This document shows positions 27,174-36,453 of a stretch of DNA of 64,000 bases, in pieces. Where the stretch lies: assembly GCA_900113425.1 (NCBI GenBank), contig FOZF01000001.1, positions 1,466,358-1,530,357 of the forward strand, given 5' to 3'. The translations under genes and the position numbers were made by a program. This DNA comes from Stenotrophomonas maltophilia. GTDB taxonomy: Bacteria; Pseudomonadota; Gammaproteobacteria; Xanthomonadales; Xanthomonadaceae. The notes beneath the pieces are model-generated. The model was given only the letters and a program-made list of their open reading frames with translations, searched no databases and was not told where the DNA came from. The first letter of the stretch is position 1, and each line of letters opens with the position of its first letter.

Positions 27174-28229
27174 TCAGCGCCCGGCCGGCTCCACACTGCT
27201 GCGCCAGGCATCGAGGAACTGGCGCCGCTTGAGGGCGTCCAGGTAGACCAGCAGTCCCGGCCCGAGCTGGATCGGGCGCCGGCTGCGACCGGGCGCATCA
27301 TCGCGCCGGGCATCGCTGCGCACGATCGGCATCAGCCGCGCCTCACGCGACAGCACCTGCTGGCCGCGCGGCGACAGCAGGTAATCGAGGAAATGCCGCG
27401 CCTCCTCCGGATGCGGGCTGGTGCGCGGGATCACGGCCGTGCGCAGCACCACCAGCGTGTAGTCCTCCGGCTCGATGATGGCCAGTGGCGCGCCGGCATC
27501 GATGCGCGCCTGCGCGTACGAGCCGAGTACGTTGTAGACCAGCGACAGCTGGCCGCTGGCGACCTTGTCCAGCAGCACCCCGGTGCGCTCCTCGCGAACC
27601 ACCTCGTTGTCGCCGAGCGCCCCGAGCAGCGCACCGGCAATGCTGCCACGCTGCGCGTCCTGCGTGGCCAGCAGGTAGCCCACGCTGCTGCGCTCGATAT
27701 CGTAGGTGCCCACCCGTCCGCGCAGGGGCGCGCCTTCCGCACGCAGCAGGTCCAACAGCTGCCGGCGTGTATGCGGCACCTTGGCAGCAGGCAATGTGCG
27801 CGTGTTGTGGACCATCACCACCGGCTCATAGCTGATCCCGAATGCCTCGCCCCGCCACTGTGCCCAGGCCGGCAGCGCCGCAGTCTGCGCCGAGCGGTGT
27901 GGCAGGGCATGACCGTCATTGACCAGCTTGGTCTGCAGGTCCATGCCGCTGGAGATCAGCAGATCCGGCGACGCCGGGCTGGTGCGGTCCTGCAGGTAGC
28001 GCGCGTACAGGTCCTGGGTGATGATGTCCTCGTACACCACTTCGGTGCCCGGATGCAGCCGCTGGTAGTCGGCGATCACCACCGCGAACACCTCGATGTC
28101 GGTGGTACCGTGGATGCGCAGCTGCGCAGTGGCGGTCTCGCGTGCGGGGAAACGGCGTACATCGCCGGGTGCAGCGTGCGCAGGCAGCACCAGCAGCAGC
28201 GCGATGACGGCGGCAAACAGGCGGATCAT
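27174..28229 (-). CDS. Periplasmic ABC-type substrate-binding protein
   Basis: 351 residues with a signal peptide (LVLPAHAAPG). It has the bilobed binding-protein pattern (RIHGTTDIEVFAVVIADYQRLHPGTEVVYEDI, then GISYEPVVMVHNTRTL, then RGRVGTYDIERSSVGYLLATQ), resembling iron/thiamine-type class II binding proteins. No permease or ATPase gene is nearby. Its ATG overlaps the stop of the TctE-like kinase by four bases, so it is translationally coupled to the kinase. This suggests it may present a ligand to the sensor rather than feed an importer. The role is inferred from layout. Confidence 0.8.
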   Translation of the reverse strand: MIRLFAAVIALLLVLPAHAAPGDVRRFPARETATAQLRIHGTTDIEVFAVVIADYQRLHPGTEVVYEDIITQDLYARYLQDRTSPASPDLLISSGMDLQTKLVNDGHALPHRSAQTAALPAWAQWRGEAFGISYEPVVMVHNTRTLPAAKVPHTRRQLLDLLRAEGAPLRGRVGTYDIERSSVGYLLATQDAQRGSIAGALLGALGDNEVVREERTGVLLDKVASGQLSLVYNVLGSYAQARIDAGAPLAIIEPEDYTLVVLRTAVIPRTSPHPEEARHFLDYLLSPRGQQVLSREARLMPIVRSDARRDDAPGRSRRPIQLGPGLLVYLDALKRRQFLDAWRSSVEPAGR

Positions 28230-29617
28230 GGGTTGCTCCGGGGCAGGCGGATGGTGGCGATCAGCCCCCCCTGCGGGCGGTTGCTGAGGTCGATGTGGCC
28301 TGCATGGCTGTCGATCACGCGCTTGACGATGGCCAGCCCCAGGCCGGCGCCACCGGATGGCACGCCTTCGCCACGGGCGAATCGCTCGAACACCCGTTCG
28401 GCGTCGGCCGCGGCGATGCCCGGGCCGTGGTCGGCAATGGTCAGCACCGCCTGGCGGCCCTCGACCGTCAGTGCGATCTGCAGCGGGCCATCGCCGCCGT
28501 ACTTCAATGCGTTGTCGACCAGGTTCTTGATCGCCTCGCGCAGCAGCAGCGCATCGCCGTGCACATGGACCTGCTCGGAGGTGACGGCCAGCTGCACGCG
28601 GGGCGCGGGACCGGCCTGCGGCAACGCATCGTGCAGCGCCTGGTGCACGGTTTCCGCCAGGTCCACCGGCGCAAACCGCTGCAGATGCGAGCGATGGATC
28701 ACGCTGGCATCGCTGAGCAGCTGGTTGAGCAGCCGGCTCATGTGCGTGGCATTGCGCTCGATGGCCTGCAGGCTGCGCCGCATGTCCTGCGGATCGTCAT
28801 CATCCAGCGCCAGCTGCGCCTGCGCGCGCAGGGCGGCCAGCGGGGTACGCATCTGGTGCGCGGCTTCCGCCATGAACGCGCGCAGGGTCTCGTTGCTGCT
28901 CGACAGCCGCTCCATGAAGCGGTTCAGCGCCGCGACCATCTGGTCCATCTCACGGGGCACACGTGCATCCAGCGGCTTCAGGTCCGACGGTTCGCGGCGC
29001 GACAGTTCGCGTTCCACCCTCACCAGTGGCCGGAAGGCACGATGCACACCGAAGGCGACCAGCGCCAGCAGCAGACCGGACAGCACACCGATCGCCAGCA
29101 GCGACCGGTTGACCATGTCCTGTGCCACCGCCTCGCGCGCGCGCCGGGTCTGCCCGACCTGCACCTGCACCTCGCCCTGCGCGGATGCAGCAGCGAAGCT
29201 GCGGCCCACCACCACGAAGCGCACGGTCTCACCGCTGTAGCGCGCATCGAAGAACTGCGGTTGGCTGCCCGGGCGGCGGGGTGGCACCGGCAGGTCGCCG
29301 TAGCCGGTGATCAGCGTGCCGCGACTGTCCGCGACGCGGTAGAACACCCGGTCCTCCTGCGCCATCGCCAGCAGATCGAGCGCCGCGTAGGGCAGGTCGA
29401 CCTGCCATTGGCCATCGGCCAGCGCCACCGAATCGGCGATGGACAGTGCGGAGGACGCCAGCAGGTGATCGTAGGAACGGTTGGCCGCACGCTGGCCGTA
29501 GTCGCGTGCGGCAAACAGCAGGGCGACTGCGAACACCGCCAGCAGCGCACCCAGATACAGCAGCAGGGTCCGCCGCAGCGAACCCGGCGCGGCCGCTGCC
29601 CGGCGGGCGTCAGCCAT
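28226..29617 (-). CDS. tctE: TctE-like sensor histidine kinase
   Basis: 463 residues. TM1 17-37, periplasmic sensor 40-170 of the 2CSK_N type seen in TctE/QseC relatives (YDHLLASSALSIADSVALADGQWQVDLPYAALDLLA), TM2 about 172-192, HAMP, then the H-box AEAAHQMRTPLAALRAQAQLAL with phospho-His H254. The ATPase domain has NLVDNALKY, DHGPGI and GAGLGLAIVKRV. TctDE systems control tricarboxylate uptake, which fits the citrate transporter diverging from this operon. It overlaps the response regulator upstream by eight bases and the binding-protein gene downstream by four. The ATG at 29617 gives the proper N-terminal membrane segment. Confidence 0.9.
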   Translation of the reverse strand: MADARRAAAAPGSLRRTLLLYLGALLAVFAVALLFAARDYGQRAANRSYDHLLASSALSIADSVALADGQWQVDLPYAALDLLAMAQEDRVFYRVADSRGTLITGYGDLPVPPRRPGSQPQFFDARYSGETVRFVVVGRSFAAASAQGEVQVQVGQTRRAREAVAQDMVNRSLLAIGVLSGLLLALVAFGVHRAFRPLVRVERELSRREPSDLKPLDARVPREMDQMVAALNRFMERLSSSNETLRAFMAEAAHQMRTPLAALRAQAQLALDDDDPQDMRRSLQAIERNATHMSRLLNQLLSDASVIHRSHLQRFAPVDLAETVHQALHDALPQAGPAPRVQLAVTSEQVHVHGDALLLREAIKNLVDNALKYGGDGPLQIALTVEGRQAVLTIADHGPGIAAADAERVFERFARGEGVPSGGAGLGLAIVKRVIDSHAGHIDLSNRPQGGLIATIRLPRSNP

Positions 29618-30299
29618 CGCTGTCCACGCCTTCGTCGCGGGCCTCGAGCAGGTAACCGACGCCGCGCACGGTCGTGATGCGCAGCGGCGCGTCGGCGAGC
29701 TTCCTGCGCAGGCGGCCGACGTAGAGCTCGATCGCGTTCGGCCCGGCCTCGTCGTCGAAGCCGAACAGGCCGTTGCCGATCTCATCCTTGCCGACCACGT
29801 GGCCCAACCGGCCGACCAGGATTTCCAGCAGACGGTACTCGCGGTTGGGCAGCTCGATCGGCTCGCCATCCAGGGTGACCCGATGCGCGGCATTGTCGAA
29901 CTGGAAGCGGCCCACCTGCACCACCTCACTGGCCTGGCCGCGGGCCCGTCGCAGCAGCACGCGGCAACGCGCCTCGAACTCGCGGAAGTCGAAGGGCTTG
30001 CCGAGATAATCATCAGCACCCACGTCCAGCGCCTGCACGCGGTCCTCGATGCCGTCGCGCGCGGTCAGCATCAGCACCGGCGTGCTGTCGCCGCGCTCGC
30101 GCATGCCGGCCAGCACGCGCAGGCCATCAAGCTTGGGCAGGCCGATATCCAGCACCACCAGATCGAAACTCTGGTAGCGCAGCACGCTTGCGGCGGCCAG
30201 GCCATCGGCCTGCCAATCCACGGCGTGCCCGCTGCGGCGCATGCGACGGATGATCGCATCGGCCAGATCCGGGTTGTCTTCAACCAGCAGCAGGCGCAT
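29610..30299 (-). CDS. tctD: TctD-like OmpR-family response regulator
   Basis: 229 residues. Receiver 1-118 with VEDNPDLA, phospho-Asp D51 (LVVLDIGLPKLDG), Thr in LTARDG and Lys in LGKPFDF. The winged-helix domain (about 130-222) has LPNREYRLLEILVGRLGHVVGKDEI and IELYVGRLRRKL...ITTVRGVGYLLE, the OmpR pattern. The ATG at 30299 starts the receiver. It heads the operon with the TctE-like kinase and the binding protein, and diverges from the porin-citrate transporter operon, which is its likely target. Confidence 0.92.
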   Translation of the reverse strand: MRLLLVEDNPDLADAIIRRMRRSGHAVDWQADGLAAASVLRYQSFDLVVLDIGLPKLDGLRVLAGMRERGDSTPVLMLTARDGIEDRVQALDVGADDYLGKPFDFREFEARCRVLLRRARGQASEVVQVGRFQFDNAAHRVTLDGEPIELPNREYRLLEILVGRLGHVVGKDEIGNGLFGFDDEAGPNAIELYVGRLRRKLADAPLRITTVRGVGYLLEARDEGVDSDG

Positions 30300-30597
30300 G
30301 GGGACAAGCGTGGGAGGGGAAGCGAATGCTACCGCATGCCGCCCGGCCTGCCCGCCGGGCATGGCCCGGCGCTACCCGGCATCGCGGGGGATACATCCGC
30401 CGGGCATGGCCCGGCGCTACCGGGGAGCCTGCACGCGGGGTAGCGCCGGGCCATGCCCGGCGAGCGCAGCGGCCGCTTTTACGCTGCAACGCACAAACCG
30501 CTGACAGGCGGATGACAGCTTGCGCGACCCAGACTGCGGCCGCGCACCATCCGGTGCCCACGATTGCCGCGCGCCCGGCGCGCACCTGGGAGGGTTT
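30300..30597. promoter_or_regulatory. Divergent tctD/porin control region with three SMAG units
   Basis: No gene is supported in these 298 bases. The tctD-proximal half is filled by three SMAG palindromes. The porin-proximal part (30476-30597) is free of repeats and must hold the porin promoter. CCGC-TGACAG-GCGG at 30498-30511 is a small inverted repeat there, but no clear promoter hexamers were seen. Confidence 0.4.
30353..30462. repeat. Cluster of three SMAG (GTAG-headed REP) units
   Basis: Two tail-oriented units (30353-30375 and 30398-30420, each ending GGCGCTAC) and one head-oriented unit starting GTAGCGCCGG (30440-30462). The last two are inverted relative to each other and can fold together. 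Confidence 0.9.
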
Positions 30598-31773
30598 GTG
30601 GAATTCACGTTTGCCTGGCCGCGTTCCGCCGCCATGATGGCCCTGGCTGCGTTGGCCGCGCCGGCCTTTGCCGCCGATGACGAGCGGCCGGTCACCGCCA
30701 CCTTGGGCGGTCGCCTGCACCTGGACTTCGCCACATTCGACAACGACAACCGCGGTACGCCGAACAAGGATGACACCGAGATCCGCCGCGCCTGGCTGGA
30801 TGTCTCCGGCAGGTTCTTCGTGGTCGACTACAAGATGGAAGCCGACTTCTCCGGTGACCGCGTGGAGGCCAAGGACGTCTACCTGGCACGCAGCTTCGGC
30901 AAGGCCGGCAAGCTGACGGTCGGACAGTTCAAGCAGTACTTCTCGCTGGATGACCGTACCAGCTCCAACTACGGCAGCTTCCTGGAGCGCGGCAATGCCG
31001 GTACCACGCTGGCGCCGCTGTACCGGCTGGGTGCCTCGTGGCAGGCCAATCCGGGGAACTTCACCTGGGCCGCCAGCGTCTACAGCCTGGAGAGCATCGA
31101 TGCCTGGCAGGTGAAGGGGCGCGCCGCCGGTGGCCGCGTGACCTGGGCGCCCTCGCCCAGTGACGGTGATGTACTGCATCTGGGCCTGTCGCTGGCCCGT
31201 GAGGCGTACGACAACCCTGGCGCCAACGGTGTGCCGGCGTTGCGCATCCGCCCGCGCCCGGCCGGCCATCTGTCCGATGAGAGCCGCCTGACCCTGGTCG
31301 ACTTCTCCGCAGGCCGCGATACCGACGTCAACAAGTGGTCGCTGGAGTACGCCCAGGTTCGTGGCCCGCTGTCCTGGCAGGGCGAGTTCAGCGGTGCGAC
31401 CTTCGATGACGGCGCCCAGCGCGGCGACGTCATGGCCGCCTACGGCATGCTCAGCTGGTTCGTTACCGGCGAAAGCCGCGCCTACGACCGCAAGACCGGC
31501 CGCTTCGCCCGGGTGAAGGACATCCGTCACAAGGCCGGGGCCTTCGAAGTGGCGCTGCGCTACGACCAGATGTGGGGTGCGCAGCATCTCGATGGTGCGC
31601 CGGACCTGCGCCGCGGCAGCACCGAAGCCTGGACGCTCGGCGGCAACTGGTACCTGCGCGACAACCTGCGATTCATGCTCAACGTCATCGAAAGCCGCAA
31701 CCGTGACCGCCTGGCCGGGATCACGGTGGACCGCACGCGCGCCGTGACCGGTCGCCTGCAGTACGACTTCTGA
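30598..31773 (+). CDS. OprO/OprP-type porin of the citrate operon
   Basis: 391 residues from the GTG at 30598, chosen because GGGAGGG lies four bases before it and the signal peptide (EFTFAWPRSAAMMALAALAAPAFAADDE) starts there; an upstream ATG at 30520 has no ribosome site. The barrel has TEIRRAWLDVSGRFFVVDYKMEADFSGDRVEAKDVYL, GQFKQYFSLDDRTSSNYGSFLERG and LTLGGNWYL-like strands, ending in a terminal Phe (RLQYDF), as in PF07396 porins. It is followed after 70 bases by a CitMHS transporter, so its likely cargo is citrate or its metal complex rather than phosphate. It is a distant paralogue of the porin at 19936. Confidence 0.9.
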   Translation: MEFTFAWPRSAAMMALAALAAPAFAADDERPVTATLGGRLHLDFATFDNDNRGTPNKDDTEIRRAWLDVSGRFFVVDYKMEADFSGDRVEAKDVYLARSFGKAGKLTVGQFKQYFSLDDRTSSNYGSFLERGNAGTTLAPLYRLGASWQANPGNFTWAASVYSLESIDAWQVKGRAAGGRVTWAPSPSDGDVLHLGLSLAREAYDNPGANGVPALRIRPRPAGHLSDESRLTLVDFSAGRDTDVNKWSLEYAQVRGPLSWQGEFSGATFDDGAQRGDVMAAYGMLSWFVTGESRAYDRKTGRFARVKDIRHKAGAFEVALRYDQMWGAQHLDGAPDLRRGSTEAWTLGGNWYLRDNLRFMLNVIESRNRDRLAGITVDRTRAVTGRLQYDF

Positions 31774-31843
31774 GCCTCTTCCGCGCACCCCTCCGCACCC
31801 GCCCTTCCCCTTCCCACGTCCTGTTTTCTCAAGGAGTCCGCAG

Positions 31844-33175
31844 ATGATGCTGAGCATCCTCGGCTTTGGCATGGTCATTACATTCATGTACTTGATCATG
31901 AGCAAGCGGCTGTCACCGCTGGTGGCCCTGATCACCATCCCGATCCTGTTCGCGCTGATCGGTGGCTTTGGCGCCGGCATCGACGAAATGATGCTGGAAG
32001 GCATCAAGAAGATCGCGCCGACCGGCGTGATGCTGATGTTCGCCATCCTCTACTTCGGCGTGATGATCGACGCGGGACTGTTCGATCCGCTGGTGCGGGT
32101 GATCCTGCGCTTCGTCAAGGGCGATCCGATGAAGATCGTACTCGGCACCGCCGTGCTGGCGATGCTGATCTCGCTCGATGGCGATGGCTCGACCACGTAC
32201 ATGATCACGGTCTCGGCAATGCTGCCGCTGTATCAGCGGCTGGGCATGAACGCGCTGAACATGACCTGCGTGACCATCCTCGCCGGTGGCGTGATGAACC
32301 TCACTCCGTGGGGCGGCCCGACCGCGCGCGCCGCCACTGCGCTGCACGTTGATCCGGCCGATGTGTTCGTGCCGCTGATCCCGTCGATGGTGATCGCCTG
32401 CGCGGGCGTGCTGCTGCTGGCGTGGTACCTGGGCCTGAAGGAACGCCGCCGGCTGGGCGTGGTGACGCTGCCCAAGGGCGGCAGCTGGATGGACAGCAGC
32501 GTGTCCGACGACAGCAATGCGCTGCCGACGGTCGAAGATGCCGATGACATCAAGCGGCCCAAGCTGCTGTGGGTGAACCTGGTGCTGACCCTGGTCCTGA
32601 TGACCGCGCTGATCGTCGGCGTGCTGCCGATGCCGGTGCTGTTCATGGTCGGCTTCGCCATTGCCCTGGTGATCAACTACCCGAACCTGGCCGAGCAGCG
32701 CCGTCGCGTGGTCAACCACGCCGGCAACGTGCTGTCGGTGGTGTCGCTGATCTTCGCGGCGGGCATCTTCACCGGCATCCTCAACAACACCGGCATGGTC
32801 GAGGCGATGTCGCACAGCTTCCTGGCGGTGATTCCGGATTCGTGGGGCCCCTATCTGGCGGTGATCACTGCCGTGGCCTCGATGCCGTTCACCTTCTTCA
32901 TGTCCAACGACGCGTTCTATTTCGGCGTGCTGCCGATCCTGTCCGAAGCCGCTGGCAACTACGGCATCACGCCGGTGGAGATGGCCCGCGCCTCGCTGGC
33001 GGGCCAGCCGGTGCATCTGCTCAGCCCGCTGGTGCCCTCCACCTACCTGCTGGTGGGCCTGGCCAAGGTCGAGTTCGCCGACCACCAGAAATTCACCCTG
33101 AAATGGGCCATCGCCATCTCGCTGCTGCTGATGGTCGGCAGCCTGCTGTTCGGCCTGTATCCCCTCGCCGCCTGA
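31844..33175 (+). CDS. CitMHS-family citrate/metal-citrate transporter
   Basis: 443 residues with about 12 membrane helices. The family pattern is clear: KRLSPLVALITIPILFALIGGFG, the motif LDGDGSTTYMITVSAMLPLYQRLGM, GGVMNLTPWGGPTARAATAL and MSNDAFYFGVLPILSEAA. CitM/CitH carriers of Bacillus and relatives import citrate complexed with a divalent cation by proton symport. AAGGAG lies nine bases upstream. It is the middle gene of a porin-transporter-dehydrogenase operon facing the tctDE genes. Which metal-citrate is carried cannot be told from sequence. Confidence 0.93.
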   Translation: MMLSILGFGMVITFMYLIMSKRLSPLVALITIPILFALIGGFGAGIDEMMLEGIKKIAPTGVMLMFAILYFGVMIDAGLFDPLVRVILRFVKGDPMKIVLGTAVLAMLISLDGDGSTTYMITVSAMLPLYQRLGMNALNMTCVTILAGGVMNLTPWGGPTARAATALHVDPADVFVPLIPSMVIACAGVLLLAWYLGLKERRRLGVVTLPKGGSWMDSSVSDDSNALPTVEDADDIKRPKLLWVNLVLTLVLMTALIVGVLPMPVLFMVGFAIALVINYPNLAEQRRRVVNHAGNVLSVVSLIFAAGIFTGILNNTGMVEAMSHSFLAVIPDSWGPYLAVITAVASMPFTFFMSNDAFYFGVLPILSEAAGNYGITPVEMARASLAGQPVHLLSPLVPSTYLLVGLAKVEFADHQKFTLKWAIAISLLLMVGSLLFGLYPLAA

Positions 33176-33200
33176 TCCCGTTACCAAGGAGCGTTCCGGA

Positions 33201-33941
33201 ATGACTCTTCGCATCGCTTACGTCACCAGCGGCATGGGCAGTGTCGGCACTGCCATCTGCCAGAGCCTGGCCCGCGCCGGCCATACCGTCGTTGCCGGCT
33301 GCGCGCCGAATTCGCCACGCAAGGTCAACTGGCTGCGCGAGCAGCGCGAGCAGGGCTTCGACTTCATCGCCTCCGAGGGCAATGCCACCGACTGGGCTTC
33401 GACCAGTACCGCCTTCGCCAAAGTGCGCGCGGAAGTCGGTGAAGTGGACGTGCTGGTCAACAACTCCGGCGGCAGCCGCGACCTGCTGTTCCGGCAGATG
33501 ACGGTGGAGGACTGGAATGCGGTGATCGCCTCCAACCTCAACGCACTCTTCAACCTGACCAAGCAGGTGGTCGATGGCATGGCCACGCGGGGCTGGGGAC
33601 GCATCATCAACATCGGTTCGGTCAGCGCCCACAAGGGGCAGATCGGCCAGGTGAACTACGCCACCGCCAAGGCCGCCATGCATGGCTTCAGCCGGGCACT
33701 TGCGGCCGAAGTGGCGTCGCGCGGGGTTACGGTCAACACGCTCTCGCCGGGCTACATCGCCAGCCAGGCCATCAGCAGTTTCCCTCCGGATGTCCTGGAC
33801 CGCCTGGCCGCATCGGTGCCGGTGCGACGCCTGGGCCGTCCGGAGGAAGTCGCCGGCCTGTGCGCCTGGCTGGCCTCGGACGAGGCCTCGTATGTGACCG
33901 GCGCCGATTATCCGGTCAATGGTGGGCTGTACATGGGCTAG
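33201..33941 (+). CDS. Short-chain dehydrogenase/reductase (acetoacetyl-CoA reductase-like)
   Basis: 246 residues, classical SDR. The nucleotide motif is TSGMGSVGTAI (9-19), a variant of TGxxxGxG; NNSG is at 87-90; the active site is S140, Y153 and K157 (YATAK). MHGFSRALAAEVASRGVTVNTLSPGYI and YVTGADYPVNGGLYMG match PhaB/FabG-type acetoacetyl-CoA reductases. AAGGAGCG precedes the ATG. It is the last gene of the citrate operon, 25 bases after the transporter. A role in directing carbon from citrate to a 3-hydroxyacyl product is possible, but no polyhydroxyalkanoate synthase is present in the window. Confidence 0.85.
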   Translation: MTLRIAYVTSGMGSVGTAICQSLARAGHTVVAGCAPNSPRKVNWLREQREQGFDFIASEGNATDWASTSTAFAKVRAEVGEVDVLVNNSGGSRDLLFRQMTVEDWNAVIASNLNALFNLTKQVVDGMATRGWGRIINIGSVSAHKGQIGQVNYATAKAAMHGFSRALAAEVASRGVTVNTLSPGYIASQAISSFPPDVLDRLAASVPVRRLGRPEEVAGLCAWLASDEASYVTGADYPVNGGLYMG

Positions 33942-34081
33942 TGAGCCGCCATGGGGGTGCCGCCAGCGCGGCGGCGCTTACCCGCAGGGGTGTTCCGTAA
34001 AGAAGCTTTCATGTTCCGTTCGCATAGTGGGGCGGCATCGCGCACGTACGCCGGTGCCCATCCCCCATGCAACGGACCACC

Positions 34082-36373
34082 ATGCAGACTCGACACCTGA
34101 CGATCGCCGTAGCGATCGCGCTTTCCGCCGCTGCCAGCGCTGCTTCCGCCTCTGCCGCCGATACCGGCACCGATGCCGCGCCCAGCGCGCAGACGCTGGA
34201 TACCGTCTCGGTGATCGGCCAGGGCGAGACCCGCCAGGTGCAGCGCATTACCAGCGTCGACAAGCAGGTGCTTCCGCCAGGCACCAGCGGCCAGAAGATC
34301 CTCGATCGGCTGCCGGGCGTGTCGGTGCAGTCCAACGACGCGTTCGGCGCCAACGAGGAATCGCAGACCATCAGCCTGCGCGGATTCGACAAGAGCCGGC
34401 TGGGCTATACGCTCGATGGTATCCCGCTGGGCGACAACAGCTACGGCAACTACAACGGCCTGAGCATCGCCCGTGCGCTGATCGCCGAAAACCTGGCCGG
34501 CGCCGAGCTGTCGCAGGGCATCGGTTCACTCGGCGTGGCCTCGACCAGCAACCTCGGCGGCACCATCCAGTACTTCTCGGCCGATCCGTCCACCGAGTTC
34601 GGCGGCCGTGCCAGCGTCACCGTCGGCGACGACAATCAGCGCCGTGGATACCTGCGCGTGGATACGGGCGACCTCAACGGCTTCTCTGCGTATGTCTCCG
34701 GCGTTCACCAGGACCAGGACATGTGGGCTGCGCCGTACCAGAACCAGACCACCCGCCAGTTCAATGCCAAGGCCGTGTGGAACGTGGGCGACCATCGTTT
34801 CGGTGCGTTCGTGGCAACCTCGCGTGCCAGCCAGGCCAACTACGCCTACCTGTCCAAGGACATGCTGGCCCGGGGCCTGGGCTGGGACTGGAACATCTAT
34901 GCGCCGGACTGGAATCGCGCGGTGGCCGCAGCCTACTGCGCGCCGGGTACGCGTGATCCGGCGCGATGTGCCTACAGTGGCGGCGTCACCAGCATCGACG
35001 ATGCGTACTACCAGAGCCGTGCGCTGCGCGATGACAACCTGTACTCGATCGATGCCGACCTTCGCCTGGGCGAGCAGGGCCGCCTGAAACTGCTGGCCTA
35101 CCACCATGACAACCGCGGCCAGGGTCACTGGTGGGCGCCGGGCCAGCCGTCTTACCCGGGCACCGACCGGATGCTGCCGATCTCCATCCGCAGCACCAAC
35201 TACACGATCAACCGCGACGGCATGACCGCAGCGCTGTCATGGACGGCGGGCATCCACGAGCTGGAAGCCGGCCTGTGGTACGAGCAGAACGACCACAACG
35301 TGTCGCGCAATTTCTACTACATCAGCGGTCCGTTCCTGGACGACCTGTACCTGAAGAATCCGGACCGCCTGCTGTTCAACCAGGACTACGACATCCGCAC
35401 GCAGCAGTTCTACGTGCAGGACCGCATGCGCTTCCTCGACCAGCGCCTGACCGTTGATGTCGGCATCAAGAGCCCGAACACCCGCATGCGTGCCACGGCC
35501 CGCCCGGGCGTGGAGACCCGCCTGGCGTCCGGCACGCTGACGGCCAAGGAGTCGGTGCTGCCGCAGCTGGGCGTGGGCTTCAAGCTCAACGCCAACAACG
35601 AGCTGTTCGCCTCGTATGCCGAGAACATCGCCGCCTTCGTCGGTGGCGGCAGTGGCGGCCCGTTGCAGGTGGCACCGGAATCGTTCGCTGCCAGCGCCGA
35701 CCTGGAACCCGAAAAGTCGAAGAGCCTGGAGGCCGGTTTCCGCACGTTCGGCGAGAAGTACCAGGCCTCGATCGCCGCCTACAACGTCACGTTCGACAAC
35801 CGCCTGCTGTCACTGAACCCGTGCTCCAGCATCGAAGTGGGCACCCGACCGGAGTGCGTGACACGCTTCATCAACGTCGGTTCGGTGAAGAGCCACGGCG
35901 CGGAACTGACCTTCATCCTCAAGCCGGTCGATGGCCTGCAGTGGTACAACGCGCTGTCCTGGAACAAGACCACCTACGAAGATGACTACATCTCCGGCGG
36001 CGCGGTGGTGCCGGTGGCCGGCAAGATCACGGTGGACACGCCGCAGCGCATGGCCTCCAGCGAAATCAGCTGGAACCGCGACGGCTTCTTCGCCAGCCTG
36101 CGTGCCAAGTACACCGGCAAGCGCTACTACACCTACACCAACGATCAGTCGGTGCCGGGCGTGACCACCTTCGATGCGGGTGCCGGCTATGACTTCGGCC
36201 CGGGGCTGGGACTGCGCAACGTGCGGGTCTCGTTGAACGCGACCAACCTGACCAACAAGCGCTACGCCGGCCAGCTGAGCTCGTTCGCGCCGACCGATCC
36301 GGAAGGCAAGCGCTACGCGATCCACGCCAGCGCGCCGCGGCAGGTGTTCATGACGGTGGCGGCGGAGTTCTAA
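34082..36373 (+). CDS. TonB-dependent outer membrane receptor (siderophore/metal type)
   Basis: 763 residues from ATG 34082 (an ATG five codons earlier at 34067 is possible; neither has a strong ribosome site). The signal peptide QTRHLTIAVAIALSAAASAASASAA is followed by a TonB-box-like LDTVSVIGQ. The plug (KILDRLPGVSVQSNDAFGANEESQTISLRGFDKSRLGYTLDGIPLGD) and the 22-strand barrel follow. The C-terminus NLTNKRYAG...SAPRQVFMTVAAEF is the usual TonB-box receptor end. No transport or regulatory genes adjoin it, so the ligand is unknown. It is 140 bases downstream of the citrate operon with no clear terminator, so metal-citrate uptake is a possibility only. Confidence 0.9.
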   Translation: MQTRHLTIAVAIALSAAASAASASAADTGTDAAPSAQTLDTVSVIGQGETRQVQRITSVDKQVLPPGTSGQKILDRLPGVSVQSNDAFGANEESQTISLRGFDKSRLGYTLDGIPLGDNSYGNYNGLSIARALIAENLAGAELSQGIGSLGVASTSNLGGTIQYFSADPSTEFGGRASVTVGDDNQRRGYLRVDTGDLNGFSAYVSGVHQDQDMWAAPYQNQTTRQFNAKAVWNVGDHRFGAFVATSRASQANYAYLSKDMLARGLGWDWNIYAPDWNRAVAAAYCAPGTRDPARCAYSGGVTSIDDAYYQSRALRDDNLYSIDADLRLGEQGRLKLLAYHHDNRGQGHWWAPGQPSYPGTDRMLPISIRSTNYTINRDGMTAALSWTAGIHELEAGLWYEQNDHNVSRNFYYISGPFLDDLYLKNPDRLLFNQDYDIRTQQFYVQDRMRFLDQRLTVDVGIKSPNTRMRATARPGVETRLASGTLTAKESVLPQLGVGFKLNANNELFASYAENIAAFVGGGSGGPLQVAPESFAASADLEPEKSKSLEAGFRTFGEKYQASIAAYNVTFDNRLLSLNPCSSIEVGTRPECVTRFINVGSVKSHGAELTFILKPVDGLQWYNALSWNKTTYEDDYISGGAVVPVAGKITVDTPQRMASSEISWNRDGFFASLRAKYTGKRYYTYTNDQSVPGVTTFDAGAGYDFGPGLGLRNVRVSLNATNLTNKRYAGQLSSFAPTDPEGKRYAIHASAPRQVFMTVAAEF

Positions 36374-36453
36374 GTCAGAAGCGGCGCTGCGGCGCATTGA
36401 GTGTTCCTGCATGGCGCAGGTGGGCAGGCCCATGCAGGATCCGCCAACGCATT

